From Discostella pseudostelligera (taxonomy: Eukaryota > Bacillariophyta > Thalassiosirophyceae > Thalassiosirales > Thalassiosiraceae), in contig JALLBK010000250.1 of NCBI GenBank assembly GCA_036940085.1, positions 1-23,682 of the forward strand: DNA of 23,682 nucleotides, given 5' to 3'. The notes below the pieces were generated by a model. It was given only the letters and a program-made list of their open reading frames with translations, did not search any database and had not been told where the DNA came from. This document shows, piece by piece, positions 11,501 through 20,726 of this stretch. Position 1 is the stretch's first letter. The number at the start of each line of letters is the position of its first letter. The translations under genes and the position numbers were made by a program.

Positions 11501-14500
11501 TCCCATATCCGCGAGCCTGGAAATTGAATCCTCACTAGGTTCAAAAGGGTCGGAACGTTGTTCCCTCGGATTTTCATCCATCGGATCTTGCAACACACCC
11601 ATGGATGCTAAAATCCTGTTGCTTCTGCTACTAACGCCCGTTAGGTCTCTCAATCTTTCTGTTTCTTTCCTAGTAGTAGGAAGATCTACAACCTTACCGG
11701 CTTCTTCCAAGCCTTCATAGAAATTATGGAATGAGATGCACTCAGAAGATGGTATACACAACAATTTGTATCGCAATTGATAAAACTTACTACGGAAGGC
11801 TTCACCGATCAATTGTATCCATGGATGCATGATATGGCTCGGCACACAGGCAAACTGAGAATCTGCCCATATCTCATGCACTATCTTTGCCAGTTTCAAA
11901 TGAAGGGCTCGAGCAAACTGAGGTGCTCTGAATTTCGGTGATGAAGTGCCGTCACAACCACAATTTGTGAAGTTTGTTATCAAGGATGCAAAGTCCGATT
12001 CTCTCATTTTGGTCAAAACAGAGGCTATTTGTGATTCAACAAGAAGAGACCTAGAAAAGAGATTCCGAAGAAGGGACAATGTTGGCGGAAGCGATGATGC
12101 AACTGCACGGCTCATTCTCTGACGACGGATCATGCCATCTCCCTTTGAGTTGTCAGGTTTTTGCCCCAGTACTCGCTCCTTAGCAGCAAAATGAGCCATG
12201 TCACGAAGACTGTGCATGAGAACAAAGTGTATTGCTGATAATATTCGCGATTTCGAGTTCGACTCATCATCAAATGCTTTGTCGGCTGCTGAAAATATTC
12301 CATCATTCCAACCATCGCCGACTAAAAGATTGATCAGGAGAGGAAGGTTGAAGATGCGCCTGGGTTCCTCCCGTTTCTCCTCATACTGGTTGGAAGTTCC
12401 GGTGTCGATATGAGTCAGTGCATCACGCGCAAACGACTGAGCGATGCAAAAGGAAAGATTGTCCACTCACCAGGGAAGATTGCAGAGAACTCAATTGATT
12501 TCCAAAATACATGCATGTTGCGGCATCTTTGGCGAAGGAGGGATTCTTGATGTCTTCTACTCTTCCCGCATTCTTATTGTCACTGATATAATCAAAGTTC
12601 GCCATCAAGTTTGAAGTCAATAGCTTAGTTGCAGAAATGATATACGAAGGGATGCCGTTTTGCTGGACCGCAAGCGATCTCTGGGGCATCCGAATTCCAG
12701 ATGACATTATCTTTTCAAGGCTCGAGAACAAGTTGGACTGCAGCAGCATTAATTACAACTTAAGATACCTGAAATCATAAGAACTTCAAACGCTGTAGGT
12801 ATTTTGTCCTTACCTGACTCCCATACAATCTCGCCATCACAGTAGCAGCTGCGCTTCGTAAATCAGGGACTCCACACTCAATCCGCTTTGAATTAACCTC
12901 AGTATCAGATGGAGGGAGATTGGCGCCAATGCTGACATCAAGAACCTCAGTAATATTCTCTCGACCATGACCACGAGCCAACTCAGACACCCAACCTCTG
13001 CTCGTCCGATAACGAAGAACACCAGAGGAGTTTATGCAACGGTCGTACGCATACACAATCTCACCCATTTCTATGTTACCAACGCTCTCACAACGGTCAA
13101 TGTCTATTCCATTCCTAACAATAGCTCCTTCTTGGCATACTATGCGAATTTTGTAGACCAGTGGATGATCCGAAGCTCTGCTTCGTACCGCATCTTTATC
13201 GTCGAACCCAGGTTCCGCGCGGATTCTACAAATCTCAAACAACGAAGACCGATGCAACAGCGACAACCTGGTACCGCAGTACCTAATGAGAACAAGATTG
13301 ATTGGTATACACGCTCACTCGCAATGGAAGCTTACCTATCGACTAGAGTTTCGAATGATTTTGAGTCTATCACTTTCTTCCATTCCTGTTCATGCCCAAC
13401 AATCGTTCCAAACTCATTCACTCTCTGACTAGCCGTTCGAATACCGGTCGCCAAGCAGTTCGTAAGCCAATCGACGTTGATAAGACTTCGAAACAGGCGC
13501 GATAACGAGCATAAGTGCTGCACGTCGTCAGGTGACCCTGTGATATCGTAAATCGCCACAGCAGGGATATGTCCCAGCACCATTTTGCAATCCAAGGTAC
13601 CCACTGCACTGACCTCGGAAAGAGTAGCGACGCAATCTCCAAGAATGTGAAGCTCCGACTCAAGTTGGGATATAATCCGTTTCAAGTGACTGCCTGGATC
13701 TTTTGTGTGACTAGGGGAGGAACAAAATAGGGACAATGAAAATAGAAATGTGTCGCAGTAAGATAATCCAAGCATGTCACTACTCACCTGCAAATGGTCT
13801 TCACGAGGACGGACAAGGTGTTGAAGGTAGTAGAATATGTGGAACTCGCGATAGAAGGGCTGCTGAGGCACGTTAGATGTGCCACCAGTGAACGACCACC
13901 TGGCATCAACCCGAAACAAGCGAGTTCCAAAAGAGATTCAAAGCCGCCAACGGCAACAAAGGGCGCGATGTGATCTTCAACGTGCAGGATCTGTTCCAGT
14001 ATTTGAACTACATTGTACACATATTGCATTAGAATAGTTCGAGAATTTTCGAGGTTGGATGCGGCAACATGTTGACTGTCTTCATCAGATGTAAGATTCC
14101 GTCCCATGCTCACGACACGCTTGATAACTTGCACAACCGCCTCAAGACATTTCGTCTTAAGATTTGGATTGTGCCTCATAATCTCGTCAAGTCCAGTGCC
14201 AATCATTGCAGCCATCTCGTTCAACAGGCAGCGACTGTTCGGTATGGCATACTTTGGGCTACAAAATATTGACATCAGCGCAGGGAATGGATTAGCCTCA
14301 GCTACGGCGGCCTCGCCCGCTTCAGTTAGCGAAAGCGCCATGATGACATTCGGCAACTGGGACAACGGTAACAGTTGTAGTAATACCAGGTGAGAAGTCG
14401 AAATGAAGCAATGGATATAAAAGAAGTTGGGAAAATAACAAAATTTGTTTGACTCACCACCATGATGAGCTCAGCCGACGGATTCAAAATAGGCTCCTCC

Positions 14501-17500
14501 CAATCCACTGTGGTCGCCTCAAGATCCGCTCTCATCAATAAGGACAAAAATGACTTGGCAAGCCCCGATGAATGCACGTGATGGACCACCTGGGGGTCCG
14601 AATTCATGACATCCGAGAGAAACGTTGCCACGAGGGCCGCCAATACTCCGCCGTAGGAGTGGACATTCTCCATAATCTCAAGCAGTACTTTTTGAAGTTC
14701 TGGCTTGCGCAGCTGTGCCGCACCGGACAGGGCTGCTGAAGTAGTGGGGTTATTGGATCCTGACTCCTGCTGATGAAATACCACCGTGAGGCAATTAACT
14801 GCACTGAAGAGTAAGACTCGACGGGCCGCTTGGAGTTTGCGATTTTGGGGGAACTGCTGTTTTCCAGGAGGTAGCGAGTGATCGCCTGTATCCATTGCAC
14901 TCGCGTCCTCACATGTTGTTGTTGTTGTTGTATCGCCACCAACAGAATTACCGTGCTCACCGGACTGAAACTTTATCCTCTCAATCTCAACGCTCAACCT
15001 TTGCACTAAAATATCAACCCCCTTCAATTCATGAAATGCCGAGAGCGCGCTATTGTGCGTCACGATGGCACCCTCGAGGATTTGTATGGCCTGGGCAGAT
15101 ATAAATTTCAAGAGACAGTCCGAATAGGATTCATCCAAGCTGCTGGTGGAAGAAGATGCAAATGGAGACGACGGCTCGTCTTGGTATACCGATGTGCGAG
15201 CGATTTGTCCGTCGAGTGCAATGCTACTAACCAGCGCTGGAATGATACCACAGTCCGTTAGGGAGGCCGTGCCGGACGGTACAGAAATGACAGCCGACGT
15301 TAGGGTGAGAACGGAATCAATAAACTCCAATGCACGTTCCTCGCGTTCCCGTAAGGGCAGTGGTGGGGGCTTCGTCGCCTTTAAGAAAGCCAGACCGAGT
15401 TCGAGGCCCAAATCTTTCATCCTATCAGCTTCATCACCATCGATGTCGTTTCTCAACAATTTGGGATTACGAACACCACCATTTCCACCACTCTCACGAT
15501 TCTTTGCCCCACCCTGGTGCAGCAGAAACGAATTCAACGATGCAAGTGAATATCGAATCAACGTGGGTAGTAACCCCAAATACTGGCCCTTCCCCACACC
15601 CAATTCGGACAAAACATTCGTCTGTCTGGCAACATTGGTCAAAGTACCGGCACCATCCCTCCGGGCCACAAGGGCGGTAAGTGTCTCAATGGCCAGAGTC
15701 CGAATTGTATATGGCACCTCTGGGGAGTCTGAGAGTGCAAGGATTGAATTGATATGTCCTGCTGTTGGCGGCGGTGGAGGTGACGAAGATTGTCCTCCTC
15801 TCCCTAGCGCTACGCCTGCTACATCAGAGACAGTCGTCACCTCCTCCTCCTCCTCCAATAATTTCACTAGATTCTCCGAAGGAACGGCGACGGCGGCGGC
15901 ACCACAGGCAATATTTCCACTGCTGACGGTAGGCCGTAACAAATCCACAAGCTCTCCACATAATTCCGGCTGGGCCAAGAAGTACGCACATACACTCTCT
16001 TGATTTGGATTGCTATGGACGAAACATGCCAAAGCACGTAAGCGTCGTTCGATGGCGGCGATGCGGGAGGAGGATGAGTGGAATGATCGAGCGAGACGGA
16101 TGGAAGAAAGGAGAGTGAAGAGTTGTTCGGACGAAAGTACCGTGGATGGATCTTCGCCACTGAGCTGCTCGGCGATTCTGTTCAGACATTCATGGTAGAT
16201 TTGCGATGTGGACTTGATCTTTGGTGGAAATGATGATGATGTTGTTGTTGTGGCGGAAGTAGTAGTCATGGTACGCTTGTCAGTATTGCTGGATAGGTCA
16301 TTGGCAATCCTACGGCGCTTTTCGGCCTGTGGCTGCCGCTCTTGCCCGATGGCGGTGGAAGACGACGACGATGATGTCGTCGTAGTTGTAGTAGTAGAAG
16401 TAGGTGGTACTGACGACGCAGAAGAAGTAAACATATCCTCCTTTGGAACGTACAATGAAACGAGACGGCCCTTCTTCCAAGGAGATGAATCCTTGACATC
16501 CTCCGCAGTTTGAAGGTAGCACTCGAACGAAATCTCCCCCGCACATTTGAGTATGGACTGTGCCTGTTGCTTTTGACTCTCCAGTAATTTCTTCAATTGG
16601 ACCCTCTCCTTCTCTGCATCATCCGTATCAGTACCGTCGTCGTTGCCACCATCCTTCTCCTCCATCATGGCATTCTCCATACTACTACTCTCCGAAGTGG
16701 TGGTAGTCATCATCATCATCATCATCCCCAACGACGAATCATCCATGGTAACACATTGCAACAATCCCAATCCCGTCCCCTTGGTACCCCATCCCCGTGA
16801 TAATCCCAACAGTTTCGACATGACCAACGTACTGGTATTGCTTGCGGCACCGGCATGACCAGCATTCATACTATTCATCATACCAATACCCCCATCCCCA
16901 CCACTACTACTGCTTCGATGCAATGCCGTAGTATGTTGACTAATCTCAGGTGCCTGTTGACGATGCAATGCCGGCGGGACGGCAAGTGCCGCCAATGTCT
17001 CAATGGCACATGCTGCAATCTCATCCTCGGACGAGGATAATAGGTCGGATAGTTCCACGACAGAGTTGTAAACAAATTTACTAGTGGCATTGCGTAATAG
17101 TTGGGATTGGAACCGTAGTATGGATAGAATGGAGTGGATGACTTCTTGGGGTGGTGGTGGAAGAATAAGGGTAGATTTGATGTCACCCTTGTCCATCCTT
17201 GATTTAGGATCTTTGTTATCCTTTTCTGACAATGGTGGCGATGTCATTGGATCCTGTTGTTGTTGCTGCTGTTGTTCGGAAGACAAATTGTTGACTTTGT
17301 TGTTGTTGACATCTCCCTGCCCACTGATCTTCATAACTTTCTTCTCCCTTGGCTGCAACAATAAGGAGGGATAGGCGTCCATGAAGTAGTTCAATGCAGC
17401 GTCCATGGCATTCAATGGACGGATCCATTCATAGAGGTCCGCCTAAACACAATAATAAATATGCCACACAAAGAAGAACGCGGGACGGGGGAGAGAATGA

Positions 17501-18039
17501 GACAATAAAAAAGAAAGATTGACCAGTGAGCAAATAATGTAGCAAGGGGGGGGTAAGCGGAACAACAAGCGGACAAAGCAGGGCTATCAATGGCGATGAC
17601 ATGGGGTAGATGAGTGTACATACAACATGCCACCGCCAATAATTGATTGTCTTACCAATTCCTGGAACTGCCACTTGGGCACGCTGTCGAGCTCGGCCAC
17701 GAGGCCTTGGATGTCCAAGGGCGGTGGCGGCTTGTTGTTGTTGATGTCAGACTCCTCCACCCCCGCTGCAGAAGCAGTCATAGCCATCATATCATCATCA
17801 TCATCGTTGACATTGACAGCAGCAACATCGACATCGGCCATGCTGACATCCCCGTCAACGACATCGATCTGAGTGGCTTCGGCGGCGGCGATGACCGCGA
17901 ACCCGGCATCAACTGCATCAGCAGTGGCGGCGACAGCGACAGTATCAAACTTGGAAAGACGCTCAATGAGGGCAATGAGATTCAAATCGTCGATGGTTTG
18001 CCGGGCCACGCCGGTGGAGGTGGCGGTGACGGGAGCCAT
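1075..18039 (-). CDS. HUWE1: Giant HECT-type E3 ubiquitin ligase, HUWE1/TOM1/UPL1 family (spliced, complete)
   Basis: It transfers ubiquitin from E2 to substrate through a HECT cysteine; family members act in nucleus and cytoplasm on histones, ribosomal proteins and replication factors. About 4,675 aa (human HUWE1 is about 4,370). Order: DUF908/DUF913-like N-terminus, SH3-like module, UBA, acidic tract, four UBM-like repeats, HECT. Start is the ATG at 18039; stop is TAG at 1075. Exons read 5' to 3': 18039-17656, 17442-14458, 14356-13788, 13710-13336, 13282-12814, 12737-12471, 12436 (or 12385)-11450, 11370-11341, 11284 (or 11254)-11227, 11129-10597, 10546-10282, 10205-10084, 10015-9679, 9596-9334, 9259-8196, 8116-8095, 8009-7697, 7632-6936, 6868-5587, 5510-5452, 5380-5196, 5098-4750, 4675-4401, 4334-4240, 4160-4080, 4021-3886, 3805-3760, 3681-3331, 3253-3143, 3069-2916, 2842-2741, 2664-2624, 2554-2385, 2268-2014, 1918-1709, 1634-1557, 1455-1075. 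All junctions are GT-AG and in phase. Alternative acceptors are possible at a few introns. Exon 19 holds an assembly duplication. Confidence 0.95.
5380..5853 (-). other. UBM-like ubiquitin-binding repeats (DUF4414-type region) of the HECT ligase
   Basis: Residues of about 3566-3685, from the end of the 6868-5587 exon through the 5510-5452 exon into the 5380-5196 exon. Four repeats of a short two-helix pattern around a Leu-Pro pair are visible: DPDVFSSLPIDMQQEII, DPEALAALPEDLRREII, FLASLAPDLRQEILL and FISTLPVTLIAEA. In HUWE1 such UBM repeats bind ubiquitin. The third is in Ala-Pro form. The match to FLA(S/T)L-PDLR in HUWE1-family proteins fixes the splice joins at 5587/5510 and 5452/5380. Confidence 0.82.
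6542..6686. repeat. Exact 72-bp direct duplication around a single N (assembly join)
   Basis: Bases 6542-6613 and 6615-6686 are identical and separated only by the N at 6614. The unit plus N is 73 nt, which is not a multiple of three, so it breaks the exon 6868-5587. Removing one copy with the N gives an uninterrupted frame joining PLIQSLSLPPVTSISSA to VSTLPSLREGRN, and gives an exon of 1209 nt that fits the phases on both sides. It reads as overlapping contig ends joined without merging, not as biology. Confidence 0.93.
7380..7735 (-). other. Acidic tract of the HECT ligase
   Basis: Residues of about 3000-3095, spanning the intron at 7696-7633. It is an almost unbroken run of Asp, Glu and Ser, ending near EDFLFDVDADDEEHSG. 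HUWE1-family proteins carry an acidic region at the same place, between the armadillo-like repeats and the UBM region; it is thought to contact basic substrates such as histones. The intron here has two in-frame acceptors, 7632 and 7624 region, that would differ by three residues. Confidence 0.8.
8095..8116 (-). other. 22-nt microexon of the HECT ligase
   Basis: This exon lies between introns 8195-8117 and 8094-8010. It follows ACTGACAG and precedes GTGAGT. With the two bases carried from the previous exon it reads HPMASSVA, giving the conserved HP start of a helix that continues SSIIRALEIYTR. HUWE1-family proteins have an HP-x-A segment in the same context, so the exon is probably real. Skipping it would shift the frame. 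Confidence 0.8.
11341..11535 (-). other. UBA domain of the HECT ligase, completed by a 30-nt exon
   Basis: Residues of about 1985-2022. The first two helices, SISRLADMGFGREHAIEAL, lie at the end of the exon that stops at 11450. The third helix is supplied by a separate 30-nt exon, 11370-11341, which reads VELAMEYALL. Together they form a full UBA fold with the MGF loop. The UBA binds ubiquitin and occupies the same relative position in HUWE1. Skipping the 30-nt exon would keep frame but delete helix 3. Confidence 0.88.
12970..13125 (-). other. SH3-like module of the HECT ligase
   Basis: Residues of about 1490-1541, inside exon 13282-12814. It contains EGAIVRNGIDIDRCESVG, then GEIVYAYDRCINSSG, then YRTSRGWVSEL. 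This alternation of short beta strands ending in R-x-R-G-W-V-S-E resembles small SH3-like barrels. It lies upstream of the UBA, where metazoan HUWE1 has armadillo-like sequence. I did not find a recognisable WWE domain. The assignment is by pattern only. Confidence 0.5.
13336..18039 (-). other. N-terminal armadillo-like region (DUF908/DUF913-like) of the HECT ligase
   Basis: Residues 1 to about 1437, in the first four exons. The first intron (17655-17443) joins QFQEL to ADLYEWIRPLNAMDAAL, matching the conserved W-(x)-DLY-W-I-x-x-L start of this family. Helical-repeat blocks follow, interrupted by long Gln, Ser, Thr, Met and Asp runs. Family landmarks near the end include LKGVDILVQRLSVEIER, IMENVHSYGGVLAALVATFLSDV and LPNVIMALSLTEAGEAAV. 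The repeats form a large solenoid for substrate binding. The homopolymers (for example six Met from 16725-16708) sit between conserved blocks and look like disordered loops. Confidence 0.82.
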
Positions 18040-18201
18040 GAGAAGAGATTATGGAAGATATTATTATTGCTATTTATTTGCTCTCTCGATGGCTATTGGT
18101 AGATATTGATGCGATGCCGATGCTCCATCGATCATCATCTTCAGATCAGCTTCTTCTCTTCTTCTTCTTCTCCATCCGTCCAGCAGCGTCCGGGGCATAG
18201 A

Positions 18202-18212
18202 TTTGGCGGGAA
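18202..18212 (+). promoter_or_regulatory. E2F-type site upstream of the HECT ligase
   Basis: TTTGGCGGGAA is a near-ideal E2F/DP site (TTTGGCGG form). It lies about 165 bp upstream of the ligase ATG at 18039, inside the 797-bp spacer between this gene and the FHA gene. It reads on the strand opposite to the gene; E2F sites work in either orientation. Confidence 0.5.
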
Positions 18213-18244
18213 GCATCGCCTCAACACTCCGCGCGTCAAAAGAC

Positions 18245-18266
18245 TGTGTCCGACTTGTATCCGATC
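18245..18266 (+). promoter_or_regulatory. Promoter element shared with the FHA gene, copy 1
   Basis: A 22-nt stretch with halves TGTGTCCG and CTTGTATCCGATC, about 206-227 bp upstream of the HECT ATG. A near-identical 23-nt copy, in the same orientation and with one extra T, lies upstream of the FHA gene at 20791-20813. Outside the element the two upstream regions do not align. Confidence 0.5.
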
Positions 18267-18836
18267 GATACCGCATAGATATTGTACCATCGCGGGTGGA
18301 ATAGCAAATGACGGCAACAACAACCACACTGTCAAACCTTATGGCCCTCTCTTCCCTCCATCATCGTAGTCATCCACTCTATCTATCTACCACCACCACA
18401 ACAAGCAACCGCCACTTCAATTCCAGCGCGCCTGCAAAAATAGATAATAAATGATGATGCAATCATTGTATTCGAAGATGCGCATGGGCACCACAGCATG
18501 GGCACATCATCGAGAAGTAAAAAAGCTGTGGCATCTAACAATCAACAAATCCTTAATTGCTGGGGTATTATACTTCTGGAGCGCCAATGGGCTCAAACAT
18601 CAATATTATATTGATGCCAATGAACACGTGAAGATATGGTAGAGACATAGGAGCTAGGACGACGGACCACACTCCTATACCCTGTTTCGGTTAGTATATT
18701 TAGTATATTACGATTCCACAGAACCCTAAAACCCATCATCTTTAATTATTGTACGATAACCAGGTCATATCATCACATCATCATCATCATCCTGTTCCAT
18801 CCTCTCCCACATTTAAACTTCCACGTCGTGAATTTT

Positions 18837-20726
18837 TCATTCACTCTCACTCTCCTCCTCCTCCAACATTGATTCATCATTCATCTCTTCCTCCTCCATT
18901 GACATGTTCCTCGCGACGAGCGAAGGAGCATCCACATCAACAGTAGAGTCAACGACAATATCTTTGGGCAAATTCCAACGAAATGCCCTTCCACTCAAGT
19001 ATTCATTCTTCCTATACCCCGCCCGTACAATCGCCTTACCAATACTCATCATAAAACTCTTCTTGTTAATTCGTGTCAGCATCATAGTCTCAAATTCGAC
19101 AAATTCACTATCTCCACTACGATCATTCATCCAAAGCATAATCTCACGTATGGTAACTCCCCCCTTGTCACGAGCGACTTGTTGTATGGATTTGGATTTG
19201 GCCGCGGCACGACAGGCACGGATGGCCAATGTGGAGCCGAGTTTTTGATTTTCGTAATCCCATGTGGGTGCCTCGAGGACACGTTCGGAGAGTAGATGGA
19301 GGAGTTCTATATCGGATTGATCGTCGGTGTAGAGGGTGGATGTGGTAGCAGTAGTAGTAGTAGGAGAAGATTGGTTAAGGTTGGATTCGTCTTCTTCTAA
19401 TTCTTCATCATCGTCATCATCGGCGGCGGCGGCGGTGGAGCTGGTACGTGCTTTTTTGGAGGGTGGCGAAATATTGGTGGAGTCATCGTCATCATCGTTC
19501 TGATCATCGCTGTGGCAGTGTATTTCACTTCCCTTTTTGTTCTTCCCAACAATAATTGCAGACTTTGATTTGATCTTTTCAATCTTGACGGCTAATGACC
19601 CGGCTGCTGATGCTGCTGGTAGAAGTGTCGTCTTCATGACGTTGACTTTCATTGTACGCAGAGGAGACTTGATACTTGTATTGTTGGGCAAAAGGAAGTA
19701 GAAATGGTACGATGCAATTTGGATGGTGGACCGATTTTGGAGCATGGCACATTGTCCTTTCTTCAGCTCCCTTTTGTCGACTATTATCTTTCGTCCGGTG
19801 CATTCAATGGCGAAAAATCCCGATGGTGGTAATGGTAACGGTGCCTTGGATTCCATGCCCGGCGGTCGTAGTATGTCATCGGGTGATGTTGTTAACATCT
19901 CATGATCATCATGGAACTGCAGCTCAGTGTACGGTTTGTATATCATTCCACCGAACGGATCCTCGTCATTATCATTGTTGCCCGCCACCGTTTCATCCCC
20001 ACCATCCTCCTCTGCATCGTTGCTGCAATTTTTGTTGTTGGAGTTGTCCTTCTTCCTACCCCTTTTGTACAAACCCAATTTCCCCCCACGAGCATCTCGA
20101 TAGAATATGCAGCACATGGACTGTGACAATTTGTGTGCACTGCTGCTGCTGTTGTTGTGATCTGCACCATCGTCCTTCAACCCGATAAAAGATGCATCCT
20201 TCGTCACATGCTCCTTTCCCAATGTGACAGGCAGACGCGTAATTGGAATGGACATGATGTCCCCATGAGGAGTAGTATTGGCAGTAGTAGAGTCATCGTT
20301 GGCATCTTCATCCTGATTCTTTGCGCCATTGTCGGTCAAGAATAGGCCCACCAAGAGGGCATATGCTGGCACCTTGCTGCTATTCGGCCCACCGAGCTGA
20401 ACGTTTGCGTGCTGAGACTTTTCTCCCCCCCCTATTGCCCCTATTGCCGACGAAGTCGACGATGCTACATCGTCATCCAAAGCTTCTTGCTCCTCCTCGT
20501 CGTTGTCGTTGCCGCCGTCGAAGTCGCTGCCGCTGCCACTCTGATGATGAGGCTCATGTTGTGTTGGTCCATCCTCCGTCATTATTTCCTCGCCGTCGTC
20601 GCCGTCGTCACCATCATGCGATTCATCATCGTTCTCATCGACGTCATTGTCAACATTATCTAATTCAGGATGCATGGTCTGATTGTTGCCTTTATTTGGT
20701 GAATGTCTCCATTCCAATTCTACCAT
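18837..20726 (-). CDS. FHA-domain nuclear protein with C-terminal winged-helix-like region
   Basis: Intronless, 629 aa from the ATG at 20726 (MVELEWRHS; the open frame extends six codons upstream without another ATG). Residues 20-90 are very acidic and disordered. Residues of about 120-348 form a divergent FHA domain split by a roughly 80-residue Asn/Asp-rich insert: ITRLPVTLGKEH, KLSQSMCCIFYRD, GKLGLYKRGR, then GFFAIECTGRKIIVD, LQNRSTIQIASYHFYFLLP. The ending FYFLLP is typical of Fhl1-type FHA domains. A Lys-rich stretch (about 384-400, with SKKAR at 423) may be a nuclear signal. Residues 470-590 are helical with TIREIMLWM and end in GRAFRWNLP, winged-helix-like. The tail is Glu/Met-rich. 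The FHA pThr-binding Arg and His positions look altered. Probably a nuclear transcription or chromatin factor; the exact role is unknown. It lies 797 bp upstream of the HECT gene, in the same orientation. Confidence 0.85.
   Translation of the reverse strand: MVELEWRHSPNKGNNQTMHPELDNVDNDVDENDDESHDGDDGDDGEEIMTEDGPTQHEPHHQSGSGSDFDGGNDNDEEEQEALDDDVASSTSSAIGAIGGGEKSQHANVQLGGPNSSKVPAYALLVGLFLTDNGAKNQDEDANDDSTTANTTPHGDIMSIPITRLPVTLGKEHVTKDASFIGLKDDGADHNNSSSSAHKLSQSMCCIFYRDARGGKLGLYKRGRKKDNSNNKNCSNDAEEDGGDETVAGNNDNDEDPFGGMIYKPYTELQFHDDHEMLTTSPDDILRPPGMESKAPLPLPPSGFFAIECTGRKIIVDKRELKKGQCAMLQNRSTIQIASYHFYFLLPNNTSIKSPLRTMKVNVMKTTLLPAASAAGSLAVKIEKIKSKSAIIVGKNKKGSEIHCHSDDQNDDDDDSTNISPPSKKARTSSTAAAADDDDDEELEEDESNLNQSSPTTTTATTSTLYTDDQSDIELLHLLSERVLEAPTWDYENQKLGSTLAIRACRAAAKSKSIQQVARDKGGVTIREIMLWMNDRSGDSEFVEFETMMLTRINKKSFMMSIGKAIVRAGYRKNEYLSGRAFRWNLPKDIVVDSTVDVDAPSLVARNMSMEEEEMNDESMLEEEESESE

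Larger units (their letters stand above)
18040..18836. other. Intergenic region: HECT 5' flank and FHA gene 3' flank
   Basis: The part near 18040-18330 is GC-richer and carries the E2F site and the shared promoter element. The part near 18440-18830 is AT-richer, with a CAT repeat at about 18778-18792 and a small inverted repeat at 18598-18616. No coding evidence was found. Confidence 0.6.

Noticed and set aside
15146..16003. Long plus-strand open frame of 285 codons
   Set aside because: It lies wholly inside the 2985-nt ligase exon on the other strand; its composition is what a mirror of that exon gives and no family feature is visible.
16708..16725. ATG/CAT triplet repeat as a possible regulatory repeat
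   Set aside because: It is inside the ligase coding exon and encodes six Met; similar homopolymers surround it, so replication slippage is sufficient.
18598..18616. Small inverted repeat (8-bp arms, 3-nt loop)
   Set aside because: AT-rich and isolated, with no terminator, attachment-site or element context.
18451..18642. Plus-strand 63-codon frame in the intergenic region
   Set aside because: Short, no recognisable family, and located in AT-rich intergenic sequence with repeats.
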